DNA of 64,000 nt from Actinacidiphila yanglinensis (GTDB taxonomy: Bacteria > Actinomycetota > Actinomycetes > Streptomycetales > Streptomycetaceae): NCBI RefSeq assembly GCF_900107965.1, contig NZ_FNVU01000016.1, positions 1-64,000 of the forward strand, in the 5' to 3' direction. This document shows positions 15,527 through 24,855 of this stretch, piece by piece (position 1 is the first letter of the stretch; each line of letters begins with the position of its first letter). The position numbers and the translations under genes were made by a program. Below the pieces are notes generated by a model, which worked only from the letters and a program-made list of their open reading frames with translations, ran no database searches and was not told the DNA's origin.

Positions 15527-16507
15527 TCATGTCGTTGCGCGGGCCAGGTGACGGGACAAGGCCGCACGAAGGGTCGGGAGGGGCGCTTGAGCGCCCATCA
15601 TCTGGAGCAGTTCCTCGACGTCCCAGGTGACCAGTCGGGCTGTGCGGGTGAGGTAGAGGCCTACACGGTTGAGCCCGTACTGGTCCGAGTAGTCCAGGAG
15701 GGCGTAGCCGATGAGTTGTCTGAGGGCGGGTGCGGCCAACCGGGTGGCGTCCTTGGTGGCTTTGATGTCGATCAGAAGGCCGTCGGCGATGAGGTCAGCG
15801 TCTGCGCCGTCGATGTCGGTGGAGCCGGCGAACGTCGGGCCGGACCGGCAGGTGTCGGGCGTGGTGGCGGCGCGGAGGGGACCCAGGACGGTGTGTGCGT
15901 TGCGGATCTGGGCGGTCAGGTCGCGGACGGCGTAGTCGGGGACGCGTTGCAGGAGGGAGGGGAGGGTGGTGGCGGCGCGCAGCGTTCCCAGGGGGCTGGC
16001 CGGTGCGAGGTATCCGCTGCGGTAGATCTCTTCGAACCAGGCCATCGCCATGCACAGGCGGCCCAGGTGTTCTTCGGCCTCGAGCGGCAGGAGGAGTTCC
16101 CGATCGCGATCGTCGGGGGCCTGTCGGGCGAGGACCTCGTCCAAGGCGGCGTGGAGGTCGTTTCCGGTGGTGGTGAAGGCGTGTGCCGCGGCCACGTCGC
16201 CTTCGGCCCAGGCGCATGCCGCGGCTGCCTGTACGCCGAGGGTGACGGCCGTGTCCCAGGTGCGGGCAGTGGTGAAGGCGTATCGCAGGCGGTGGTCGAC
16301 GGCTGCTCCGAGGGTTCCCCACAGGGGCCTGACGCCGGCGGGGGCTTGGGGTAACAGCAGCGGCCCGGCTTCCACGTCGGCGAGTGCGTTGCGGAAGGAG
16401 TCGGTGGCGGGGCGGATCTGCGGCAGGTGTTCGCGCAGGAACGTGGACAGGGGGCTTCCCTTGGCCTGGAGTTGGGACGTCAGCGACACGGCGGGGCTGT
16501 CCTTCAC
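15527..16507 (-). CDS. PD-(D/E)XK superfamily nuclease-like protein
   Basis: The protein is about 326 residues if GTG at 16507 is used; GTG at 16489 has a better upstream GAAGGA and is an alternative. The much longer open frame back to 16771 is Pro/Cys/His-rich and unlikely to be coding. The C-terminal third carries the nuclease signature: an aspartate in DIDGADADLIADG, then LLIDIKATK (the D-x-K pair), followed by an amphipathic helix RQLIGYALLDYSDQY and a strand with RVGLYLTRTARLVTW. The N-terminal two thirds are helical and unassigned. It is on the same strand as, and 155 bp upstream of, the Tap-like gene. DNA is the likely substrate. Whether it serves telomere processing or belongs to the defence island is open. 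Confidence 0.65.
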   Translation of the reverse strand: MKDSPAVSLTSQLQAKGSPLSTFLREHLPQIRPATDSFRNALADVEAGPLLLPQAPAGVRPLWGTLGAAVDHRLRYAFTTARTWDTAVTLGVQAAAACAWAEGDVAAAHAFTTTGNDLHAALDEVLARQAPDDRDRELLLPLEAEEHLGRLCMAMAWFEEIYRSGYLAPASPLGTLRAATTLPSLLQRVPDYAVRDLTAQIRNAHTVLGPLRAATTPDTCRSGPTFAGSTDIDGADADLIADGLLIDIKATKDATRLAAPALRQLIGYALLDYSDQYGLNRVGLYLTRTARLVTWDVEELLQMMGAQAPLPTLRAALSRHLARATT

Positions 16508-16841
16508 GAGGTCATGGTGATCGGCAAGGTCTGGCTTCAGGGTGGTTGGGCAGCGTGTGCGCCGTGGCGTGTTGTGAGGGTTTTCGGCCCGCGCTCGGGA
16601 GCATCCAGGGGGCGCACAGGCGTGGCACTGGCTGTCGGCCGTCCTCCGAGGGGGTGAATCGCTTGGTTCCGGCTGCGTGCCGTGCGTGGTGGGACATCGC
16701 AGTTCAGCGGCGGTTTGGGCCCGGCTCCAGCGCGGACACGCGCAGGGTGGTGCGTGCTGTGCGGTCCGCATGGGTCGGCGATCATCGCTCCTGTCACTCA
16801 GTGATCTCTGTCAAGGACACTCAGTAAAGTGAGATGGAGTC
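16508..16841 (+). promoter_or_regulatory. Divergent promoter region of the pPIWI-RE operon
   Basis: This gap separates the minus-strand nuclease from the pPIWI-RE module. Near its right end the palindrome TCACTCAGTGA (16794-16804) and a direct repeat CACTCAGT (16795-16802 and 16818-16825, 23 bp apart) lie just before the first gene. They are candidates for an operator that keeps the module silent. No gene is apparent here. Confidence 0.4.
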
Positions 16842-18005
16842 GTGGTGGTCGTTGATGCTGCCGTGAGCCGGCGCAGGACCATGGTGGTCAGCGCTGCGGT
16901 CCGGGCCGGGTACGCGTGGTCGGTGCGCCGTTCGGAGTCCCGGGCCTGGCGGGAAATCATGAGCATGACCGGGGTGGTCAATGCGCTGCGTGGTGCCGCG
17001 GTTCCGGCGTTGAGTCCGGTGGAGTTCGTGGACCGTTTGTCGCGGCCCTTGAAGCAGCTGGCGCCGGATGTGTTCGGCGATGACCGGCTGGGCTGGATCA
17101 CGGTTTTGGAGTGGGACGAGCTCCGCGACGACGTGCACTCCGACGGGTGCTCGGTGATCGTGGACCTGCTGGCGGAGGGCGACCGCGGCCGCGGATGGCT
17201 GCCGTCGTGGACGTGGCTGCAGCAGGAGGTCGTGCAGAACGAGGCGTTCACGCAGATCAAGACCGGTGCCACGGAGGAGACGTACGTGGCCCGGCGCCGG
17301 TTCGTGATCGACAACCCCGTCGGCGGTGCGGGCTCGTTGGCGGACCTGTGCAGCCAGGCGGGGATCGCTCCACCGGTTCCCTATGTGCCGATCCCGCCGG
17401 ACCGCCTGTACGACGGGCACTACTGGTGGCCTTGCCCGACGTGCCGGTGGCCGATGCGTGTCACCGGAGCTTCGGTGCGCTGCAGCTACCTACCCCACAA
17501 TGCCGCCTACTTCGTCCGTGACAGCAGCGGCCCGACGCCGCGGCTGCGGCGCCGCGACGAGACCGTGCCCCGCCAGCCGGGCGCCCGCCGGTGGGTGGCG
17601 GCCGGTGAGGAGCGCACCCTGTGCGTGGAGCTCCCTGTGTGGCGCTACATGGTCGTTCCGGGTGTCGAAGAACTGGCGTTGTTCACACGGTGGTTTGGCG
17701 TCTCGGATCTGCTGGATGTCGCCTTGTGGCCCGGTCAGGACGCCTACGACCTGCGGTTCGAGATCGCGTCGACCAACTGGACCATGGCACTGGACCTGAA
17801 GGACGTCGCCAGTGCCGGTGCGCTGGCTGACAAAGTCAGGTCCAAGCCCCTGGCGGCCCGCACGATCGTGCTGCCCGACCACCGCGGCACCGCGCACCAG
17901 GCGGAGTTGTCGGATCTGCTGCCGGGCTATGAGGTACTGCTGGTCTCGGACGTGCACAAAGCCGTGGGCAAGGCACTGGCCCGGGCGAGGAGGTCGTCGC
18001 GGTGA
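16842..18005 (+). CDS. pPIWI-RE module restriction-endonuclease subunit
   Basis: First gene of the three-gene pPIWI-RE island. The 387-residue protein has an N-terminal domain (about 45-130) with the conserved VEFVDRL...GWITVLEWDELRDD pattern that I equate with the island's 'domain Y'. A zinc-ribbon-like CPTCRWPMRV...VRCSYL and a C-terminal REase-fold domain follow. The latter contains ELALFTRWFGVSDLLDVALW, then YDLRFEIASTNWTMALDLKD, in which D-x-K of LDLKD and the upstream Asp/Glu fit a PD-(D/E)XK site. The gene shares a 4-base overlap (GTGA) with the helicase gene, indicating coupled translation. The start is uncertain: GTG at 16842 is the outermost, with GTG at 16863 and ATG at 16881 as alternatives. 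The role, from family knowledge, is nucleolytic attack on invading DNA together with the helicase and PIWI proteins. Confidence 0.8.
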   Translation: MVVVDAAVSRRRTMVVSAAVRAGYAWSVRRSESRAWREIMSMTGVVNALRGAAVPALSPVEFVDRLSRPLKQLAPDVFGDDRLGWITVLEWDELRDDVHSDGCSVIVDLLAEGDRGRGWLPSWTWLQQEVVQNEAFTQIKTGATEETYVARRRFVIDNPVGGAGSLADLCSQAGIAPPVPYVPIPPDRLYDGHYWWPCPTCRWPMRVTGASVRCSYLPHNAAYFVRDSSGPTPRLRRRDETVPRQPGARRWVAAGEERTLCVELPVWRYMVVPGVEELALFTRWFGVSDLLDVALWPGQDAYDLRFEIASTNWTMALDLKDVASAGALADKVRSKPLAARTIVLPDHRGTAHQAELSDLLPGYEVLLVSDVHKAVGKALARARRSSR

Positions 18006-21000
18006 ACTCCGATGACAACGGCCTGTCCCGGCGTGAGGCATTGGTCATTCCCCGCCTCGTCGCCGCGGCGTGTGCCGCGGCGCAAGCCCATTTTCCTCAG
18101 GCGCAGGGCGCCACCGCGTTGTTGACCGCCGCGCAGTTCCTTGTGACGGGCACGTTCGACGTGTGGGAGGGATATGAGCGCCTGCCGGTTGCTGACCAGT
18201 TGCAGTTGAGCCGCCTGCTGCGGCATCGTCCCAACCCCCTGGCCAACGATGCCGGTTTCCGACAGTACGCGCTGGAGCAGTTCTACCTGGGCGAAATTCC
18301 CGGTTTCCGGTTGCGTGCGGACGAGGAGACCATCGACAGCCATCACGGGATGAACCCGCGGGCCTGCTTGACCAAGCTCCTGGACGAGTTGGACACGATC
18401 GTGTCTGAGTTTCGGACTGCGGCGGCAGTGGCCAAGTCCGGGCAGTACACGCACACGCTGCGGCTGCCGATGGCGGGCCGGCAGCCGCAACCCGTGCTGG
18501 CGTTGTATGCCTTCGGGGACGAGCATGCACCGGAGCGGCGGCTGCCCGTCGAGCGGTTGGTCACCGCAGGGGAACTGGCTGCAGCGGACGTGAAGATCCC
18601 CGAATTCCTGGCGTTGAGCCGCAGCCTTGACATCGCAGGGGAAGGTAGGGCGTTCCGCGTCGCCGCGCTGGAGCCGTTCTTCGCCAAGATGACGACCGGG
18701 CAGGGCGCGGCAGTCGGCAAGGTGATGCGGCTGAAGGCCGGGATGACGCAAGTCCTCAGCGCTCCCACGGGGTCGGGGAAAAGTGTGTGGATGCGCGCGG
18801 CGGCGTCCTGGGCGGTCCTGGAGGGCCATACGATCGCCTTGGTGGTGGACACAAACGCCGCAGCGCTCAAACTCGCCCGCGCCATCGAGGAGGATCTGGG
18901 CTCCCTCAGGGACGACGGTCTGCTCGGCGCCAGTGCCGGGACCGCCGAGCAGGTGGTGGTCCCGCTGATGTCGCCGCACAACCTGATGCGGGAGGTGGAG
19001 CGCGCCGCGCACAGTTCCGGGGACCCGGACTTCGTCGACTGGGTCTTCGGCCGTATCGGGTACTCCTGCCAGTTGCCGGCCCTGGCTTCGGTGGACGAAG
19101 CAGTGGACACCTGGATCCCCGGGAGTGAGCCGTGCACCAACCTCACCGCGGTGCGGGACAAGCCGCTGGAGGAGTACCGCAGCATGCCGGCGGCGAAGGT
19201 CTGCCCATTCAAGGCAGGCTGCGGCAAGTACCGGCTGGCGCGGGAGGCATGCGCCGCACAGGTCATCATCACCACCCACGCCAACCTGTACGGCGGGCGG
19301 ATGCACATCCCGTTGGAGATGGACGACGGCTCGGTCGAGGAGAAGGTCAGTGTCGAGGAACTCGTCCTGCGCCGCTGCCAGATCGTACTGATCGATGAGC
19401 TTGACGCGTTCCAGTCCACCGCCATGGACCGCTCGGGTCGGGGACTGACTCTGGCATGGGGAGACCGCGGCCATGACCGGCCGTTGCTCGACCTGGATCG
19501 GCAGATCATCTCCGCGTTCGTCCAGTTGCCGGGAGCTTTGGAGGAGCGCAGCCGCTCCAACCTGCTGGAGTGCCGGCGGTTGGCCGAGACCTACACCATG
19601 CATTTGGCCCGCGGTGACCTGGCGTTGAGTGAGCGCCTGCCGGAGGATCCCGGCCGGGGACGCGGTGGTAAGGACCGGCAGGCCAGTCGGCGCTGGGTTC
19701 TGCCCGAGCGGTGGGACGGGATGATCGCCCGTGAGCTGGCGGCGTTTCTCGCCGATGATCCCGCCCAGGTGGGATCCAGTCCGCAGCGCGGTAGCGGGCC
19801 GGCGGAGGCGGTTCTTCTGGAGGCGGTCTACGACCCGGCGGTGGCCTCGTACTGCCTGCCGGAGCACCTGCGCGAGTTTGCCCGTGTCGTGCGCTCGATC
19901 ACCGCCGCCAGCGCTTCGGGCGGAGTGCTGGACCACACCCGCAACGTGCTGTTCGAGATGCTCACCCCCTGGATTCCGGCGCCCCGGATGCGTACAGCCG
20001 TCATCGAACGCCTGGTGCGCAGAATGTTCCTGGTACCGCTGCGCAGGATGCTCTACAGCTTCGTCCATGATGCTCCACAGCTGAAGCTGGCCGGCGCCAC
20101 CGCAGCTGAGGAGATCGCTCAGGCACTGCGCGGATTCGAGACGTGGCGGGCCATCCCGCACGGGCCCATGGGACGGCTGGTCTTCGCCTTCACCGAGGAC
20201 TACACCCCCCAGGCCGTCCGCGACACCCGGTTGTGCGCCGCGGCGTTCGGCGGTGACCCCCACCGCTACGTCACCTCGCTGGGCCAGATCACCGCCCTGG
20301 CACAAGCCGGACACCGGCGCATCGTGGTCGGGCTGTCGGCAACGGCCTACATCCCAGGGGCTCACCGCCACCACGTCCACGCCAGGCCGGCCTACATCGT
20401 TGCCGACGAGGACTCCTGTGTGGAGATCGACGCTCGGCCCATCCCCGGCCTGGACCAGGAGTGGATGCGAATCTCCGGCCTGACGGGCAAAAAACGCCGG
20501 GAGGCCACCGTGGAGTTGGGCACCCGCCTGTGGAGCGAGCTGTCACGGGACCTGGAGACGTTGTCCGAAGGGGACACAGCGGGTGTCCAGGACTCGATCC
20601 TGCTGGCCACCACCTCCTACGACAGCGTCCACGACCTGGCTGAAGGGCTGCGCCAGGCCGGAGCCCCACCAGGGCTGGTCACTGTGGCGGTACGCCCCGA
20701 TCCCGACGGCGTGCGCTCCGGCACACAGCAGGAGGATCTGCCCTGGATCGAGTTGGCCGGTGACCGGCTCGAGGACTTCGGGTCGCTGGTCCGCGCGCGG
20801 ATCCTGATCGCTCCGATCAAGCGGGCCGAGCGGAGCTTGAACATCCTCGCCCCCGGATCCCGCCGCTCCCGCATCGGCGCAATCTGGCTGGCTGTTCGCC
20901 CGATGTCCATCGTCGACGACCCGGACGAGTTGCTCGCCCATGTCGGCGCACGGGTGCTGGACGACTGCCTGCCCCATGCACTGCCCTGGACGGTCCTTGC

Positions 21001-21364
21001 GCAGGCCAGGAAGGTCGCCGGCCGCTACTTCGACGAGCTGGTGGGCAGCCGCCGCTACTTCAGCGCGCTTCCCCGCCGCGCGAAGAAGGCCATCGCCGCG
21101 GAGCTGATCGCGTCGATCATCCAACTCGTCGGACGCGCCCGGCGCGGGGGAACCCCCGGCCGTATCCGGCTGGTCGACTACGCCTTCCTCGACCCGCGGG
21201 GCAACTCCGACCTGCCCTCGCTCATCCACGACCTGCGCAAGGACTGGGCACGGACGGGAGAACTGGACTTGCTGCAGGCCACCAACGGCGCCTCACTGCG
21301 CGCATTCCTCACCTTCGCCGAGACCCGATCCCCCGCCCGCGACACCTTGGACCACGCATGCTGA
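18002..21364 (+). CDS. pPIWI-RE module DinG-type helicase
   Basis: The 1120-residue superfamily 2 helicase is the middle gene of the island. The N-terminal ~240 residues correspond to the island-specific 'domain Z'. Walker A is SAPTGSGKS (near 254-262), the Walker B/DExD-like box is VLIDELDAF (near 462), and motif VI is QLVGRARRGG near residue 1045. Four cysteines between motifs I and II (near 377, 400, 407 and 418; C-P-F-K-A-G-C is the central part) match the iron-sulfur insertion of XPD/DinG helicases. The GTG start overlaps the REase stop by 4 bases, and the stop overlaps the PIWI start by 7. The protein would unwind DNA or RNA-DNA duplexes for the PIWI and nuclease subunits. It is full length with no frameshift. 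Confidence 0.85.
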   Translation: MNSDDNGLSRREALVIPRLVAAACAAAQAHFPQAQGATALLTAAQFLVTGTFDVWEGYERLPVADQLQLSRLLRHRPNPLANDAGFRQYALEQFYLGEIPGFRLRADEETIDSHHGMNPRACLTKLLDELDTIVSEFRTAAAVAKSGQYTHTLRLPMAGRQPQPVLALYAFGDEHAPERRLPVERLVTAGELAAADVKIPEFLALSRSLDIAGEGRAFRVAALEPFFAKMTTGQGAAVGKVMRLKAGMTQVLSAPTGSGKSVWMRAAASWAVLEGHTIALVVDTNAAALKLARAIEEDLGSLRDDGLLGASAGTAEQVVVPLMSPHNLMREVERAAHSSGDPDFVDWVFGRIGYSCQLPALASVDEAVDTWIPGSEPCTNLTAVRDKPLEEYRSMPAAKVCPFKAGCGKYRLAREACAAQVIITTHANLYGGRMHIPLEMDDGSVEEKVSVEELVLRRCQIVLIDELDAFQSTAMDRSGRGLTLAWGDRGHDRPLLDLDRQIISAFVQLPGALEERSRSNLLECRRLAETYTMHLARGDLALSERLPEDPGRGRGGKDRQASRRWVLPERWDGMIARELAAFLADDPAQVGSSPQRGSGPAEAVLLEAVYDPAVASYCLPEHLREFARVVRSITAASASGGVLDHTRNVLFEMLTPWIPAPRMRTAVIERLVRRMFLVPLRRMLYSFVHDAPQLKLAGATAAEEIAQALRGFETWRAIPHGPMGRLVFAFTEDYTPQAVRDTRLCAAAFGGDPHRYVTSLGQITALAQAGHRRIVVGLSATAYIPGAHRHHVHARPAYIVADEDSCVEIDARPIPGLDQEWMRISGLTGKKRREATVELGTRLWSELSRDLETLSEGDTAGVQDSILLATTSYDSVHDLAEGLRQAGAPPGLVTVAVRPDPDGVRSGTQQEDLPWIELAGDRLEDFGSLVRARILIAPIKRAERSLNILAPGSRRSRIGAIWLAVRPMSIVDDPDELLAHVGARVLDDCLPHALPWTVLAQARKVAGRYFDELVGSRRYFSALPRRAKKAIAAELIASIIQLVGRARRGGTPGRIRLVDYAFLDPRGNSDLPSLIHDLRKDWARTGELDLLQATNGASLRAFLTFAETRSPARDTLDHAC

Positions 21365-24036
21365 CCACGCTGGCTTTTCTCCTGGACCCCCAGCACCTGG
21401 GCACCGTCGTGCGCTACCCGCTCAGCCCAGACTTCGCCGCAGCATGGGAGTGCCTTCCGCGCTACCGCGACAGCGACACCTCCAAGCCGGTGCGCCCCGC
21501 CTACGCCAGCCTGGCCACGGCGCTGTCCGCGGTGACCAACCAGCCGGTGGTACTGATGCCCGACATCCTCGACCGGCCCGACGACGAACAGCCGCTGCCG
21601 ACGGTTCTGGTCACCACCGACCCGATTCCCGGCCGGCTTTTGACCCGCGCCGTGCGCAGTTGGGAGCGCCATGTCCGCGGCGGAGAAGACGCCAACACCC
21701 TCGCCCCGCTTCTGGCCGACTCCGAAACCCACCAGGAGGAGCTGGCCCGCTTCATCTGCGGCGCCGACCTGGGCCGGCCCCGAGCGCCGCAGTGGTTCTA
21801 CCGGGTCGCGGCCTGGAACTTCGCCGCCCACGTCGGAAGGAAGGACCTGCATCTACCCGCGCTGCGTCTGCCAGAAGCTCTTCACGGCGAAGGCGAGCAG
21901 CAGCGCGGGGGAACCCGCCTGAAGTGGCTGATGGACACCAGCGGCAGCCTCCTGGCCTGGGACCATGTCCTGACACACCACGCGGGACAGCCCCGCGCCA
22001 CCGGCCACGCCATGCACAAGATCGACTTCCGGGTCATCACGCTGCCCGGCGAGTCCCGCATCGCTGTCCACGCCCTGCCGACGTTCAGCCGCCTGGCGAC
22101 CCACTGGGCCAGCACCCGCACCGCCTTCGTCGCCCGCGGCAAGGACACCGTGCTGCGGCTGCCGGTCGGACACCGCCGCACCGAGGACGGCTGGGAACCG
22201 TACGCACGCGGCTTCACCACCCAGGTCGTCGACGCCTGCAACCTGGAAACCATCACCCTGGGCACCAACGACACCCTCGCCGCAGGCACCGGAACGGTCC
22301 GCGCCCTCATTCCCGCACCGGTCGAGCACCCGCTGGGCAAAGGCACCGGCACCCGCTTCAACCTGTACCTGGCCAACTACATCAAACGCGCCGCACACAA
22401 ACTCAAGCCCACCCAGGTCACCTACGAACGCACCGACTTCGAAGTCACCCGCCCGGCCAAAGGCCCCATCACACGCGACGACCTGCCGCAGGCCCTGGCC
22501 GGCACCCGAGCCGCAACGGTACGGCTCCTGGCCCTGTATGACAGCGAGTACACCCGCGAGCGGATGATCACAGCCCTGACCGACTACCTCGACGACCCCG
22601 AGCAGGCACCCCCCTGGCACGACGGACGGGACTTCCCCCTCGTCGGCCCGGTCAGCGTCCACTTCCGCCGGATGCCCGAACTGGTCTCCACCGTCCCCGT
22701 TCACTGGGACCAGCACCTGGCCTTCCTCACCTCTCTCCCCCACGCCGACCTGACCGGTGTGTGGATCGAGACACGCTGGAACCCCAAAAAACGCGCACGC
22801 CGGGACCGCGCAGAGGACTACGACCCCAAGCGTGACCTGCGCCGCCACTTCCACCACCGCGGCGTGGTCTCCCAGTTCATCGCCCACCGCAACCGCCCCA
22901 AACCGCGCCCCGCCACCGCCCCCGCGCCCGACGGCACCGCAACAGCCGTACCGGTCTGCGCCCACGACGCCGAACCCCCAATCGCAGAAGCGGGAGCACG
23001 CGCGCCGGGCAGGCCGAAGGTCGACTATCCGGCCATCAACGGCCTGCGCGACCTGCTGCTCCGCCTGGGCGCCATCGACCGGCGCCTGGCCGACGCCGTG
23101 CCCTTCACCGACACCGCCCTGCTGATCGGCCTCCACCTGCGCCAGCAGCGCGTCAGCAACCGCACCATCGGCTCCGCCGATCGGACCCAGATGGTGGAGG
23201 TCCTCACCGGTCTGCGTACCAGTGCCGACCCCGACGAACCCTGGCGGCTGGGCATCTACAACCGCCAGAACCATTCCTGGGTATCCCTGCCGAACGGAGA
23301 AGCGGCCTTCGGATCAGGACCGATCGGTGTCGACGGCCATGCCCGCCACGCCGACGGCGCACAACTCGTCCGCGAACACATCAAAGCCGCCCTGCGGATC
23401 CTGCCCACAGGCCTACCCGTCATCGTCTTCGCCGACGCCGAAGCCTGCCGAACCATCTGGCCCGCACTGCAGCATGCCCAACTCGGCGAAGGCCCCTACC
23501 CCGGCGACGATCTCGCCGCACAAGGACGCCCGGTCGCCGTGGTCACCATCAACGCCTCCTACGGTGAGGTCCCCACCCCGGTAGACCGCGCCGACGGCCG
23601 CCGCAAGGACCAGGAACGGCCCGCCGCCCCCGACACCTACCTCCACCGCCGCACCACCGCCACGGGAGTGACCAGCTGGTACCTCGCCCAAGCCTCCCGC
23701 ACCTACAACGGATTCGGCCAGACCAGCATCAACGGCAGCAACCACACCCGCTTCACCCTCCCCAACGACCTCAAGGACACAGTCCTGGGCAAGGACTGGC
23801 ACAGCTTCACCGCCACCCAGATCACTGTCCCGGTGCCCGGCCCCTACGACCCGGAACAACTCGCAGCCCTGACCGCGGCCTTGTGCCACCAAAGCCTCGG
23901 CTGGGACGCACGCACCCGCCACCCAGTCCCCCTGCACATCGCCGGCTGCGTCGACAAAAACCACAGCGAGCACCGCGGCCCCAGCACCGGACTCACCGAC
24001 ACCGACACGCCCTCCGACGATTCCGACAGCCCCTGA
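21358..24036 (+). CDS. pPIWI-RE family PIWI protein
   Basis: Third gene of the island, 892 residues. The N-terminal half (about 1-450) fits the pPIWI-RE X/MID-like region. The C-terminal ~330 residues fit the RNase H-fold PIWI domain, with strands PVIVFADAEACRTIWPAL (Asp near 691), PVAVVTINASYGEV and TSWYLAQASRTYNGFGQTS, and a last helix LTAALCHQSLGWDARTR before PVPLHIAG. The family name comes from a conserved Arg and Glu in the PIWI core, distinguishing it from Argonautes; R-R of TYLHRR is a candidate for the Arg. Published comparative genomics links the three-gene module to conflict with plasmids and phages, probably through RNA-DNA hybrid recognition. A Pro-rich linker (about 520-560) separates the halves. 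Complete, and the last gene of the operon. Confidence 0.88.
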   Translation: MLTTLAFLLDPQHLGTVVRYPLSPDFAAAWECLPRYRDSDTSKPVRPAYASLATALSAVTNQPVVLMPDILDRPDDEQPLPTVLVTTDPIPGRLLTRAVRSWERHVRGGEDANTLAPLLADSETHQEELARFICGADLGRPRAPQWFYRVAAWNFAAHVGRKDLHLPALRLPEALHGEGEQQRGGTRLKWLMDTSGSLLAWDHVLTHHAGQPRATGHAMHKIDFRVITLPGESRIAVHALPTFSRLATHWASTRTAFVARGKDTVLRLPVGHRRTEDGWEPYARGFTTQVVDACNLETITLGTNDTLAAGTGTVRALIPAPVEHPLGKGTGTRFNLYLANYIKRAAHKLKPTQVTYERTDFEVTRPAKGPITRDDLPQALAGTRAATVRLLALYDSEYTRERMITALTDYLDDPEQAPPWHDGRDFPLVGPVSVHFRRMPELVSTVPVHWDQHLAFLTSLPHADLTGVWIETRWNPKKRARRDRAEDYDPKRDLRRHFHHRGVVSQFIAHRNRPKPRPATAPAPDGTATAVPVCAHDAEPPIAEAGARAPGRPKVDYPAINGLRDLLLRLGAIDRRLADAVPFTDTALLIGLHLRQQRVSNRTIGSADRTQMVEVLTGLRTSADPDEPWRLGIYNRQNHSWVSLPNGEAAFGSGPIGVDGHARHADGAQLVREHIKAALRILPTGLPVIVFADAEACRTIWPALQHAQLGEGPYPGDDLAAQGRPVAVVTINASYGEVPTPVDRADGRRKDQERPAAPDTYLHRRTTATGVTSWYLAQASRTYNGFGQTSINGSNHTRFTLPNDLKDTVLGKDWHSFTATQITVPVPGPYDPEQLAALTAALCHQSLGWDARTRHPVPLHIAGCVDKNHSEHRGPSTGLTDTDTPSDDSDSP

Positions 24037-24384
24037 CCGACAGTGCCCCCACCGCGCAACCGGCCACTGGTCTACCCACGGTCTCAGGACCGCAGGACCG
24101 CAGGACCGCTGACTCATGCTCTGACCGTCGCTGGTCCGCTGCAACTCCCAGATCGGCCGGTCCAGTTCCCTGCCCTGCGCGGTTCGTGTGGGAGGCAGTT
24201 GCTACGGTTTCTGCCAGGCCGAGGCCGGCAGCGACGTCGGCGGCTGCAGGTGCGTTCAAACCGTTGGCTGGCGGGTGCCGGTCTGTGGTGAGGTTGAGGG
24301 TGTGAGTTCCCGGTCGAAGCGTCGCAACGCGCGCAATGTCAGGCAGCGTCGTCCTGGAGTTGGACGAGCTGAAGGGGGCTGGCG

Positions 24385-24534
24385 AACCCGGTCAAGGGGC
24401 TGTTCAGCATGTTCCGCAACCCGGCCGCGCACGTGCCGCGACTTCACCGCACGGTCACCGACGAGGAGTTGCTGGAACTGCTGACCACGTTGTCTATGGT
24501 GCACCGGCGGCTCGACAGCGCGCAGATCAATCCC
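24385..24534 (+). pseudogene. C-terminal remnant of a TIGR02391 (Abi-like) protein
   Basis: The frame encodes NPVKGLFSMFRNPAAHVPRL followed by TVTDEELLELLTTLSMVHRRLD, the characteristic end of TIGR02391 proteins, which occur near defence genes. A TGA at 24370-24372 closes the frame upstream and no start is available. After about 24534 the sequence is unrelated. The rest of 24037-24855 shows no gene. Confidence 0.5.
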
Positions 24535-24855
24535 GTGACGTCCTGGCGCCTCGCGCAGGGCGTGGGTCGTGCTCACGCGGCGTTTCCGCGGCCGCGGGCG
24601 CCTGTCACCGGCACGGCGCCTTGGCGGACAGGCACCCATTGTGGTTGCCGGCGCAGGGGCCCGGGGCGGGGTCTGTCGCGTGGGTCGGAGGGCGGGGTGA
24701 GGCGGTGCTGCTGGTGCTGTCAGCGGGCGCGCCACCAGCGCCCGGCTCGAACCATGCTTCCTCCACGAAGGTTCGGCAGCCAGGACGCACCGGACACCCG
24801 CCAAGGCCCTACTGCGCAGCCAGGTCAACTGGCGTACCTCAACGATCGCGTCGGA

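Noticed and set aside
17927..20380. An 817-codon minus-strand frame opposite the helicase gene.
   Set aside because: It is the antisense shadow of the DinG-like helicase, which has clear motifs and operon overlaps.
21853..23274. A 473-codon minus-strand frame opposite the PIWI gene.
   Set aside because: Antisense shadow; no recognisable domains.
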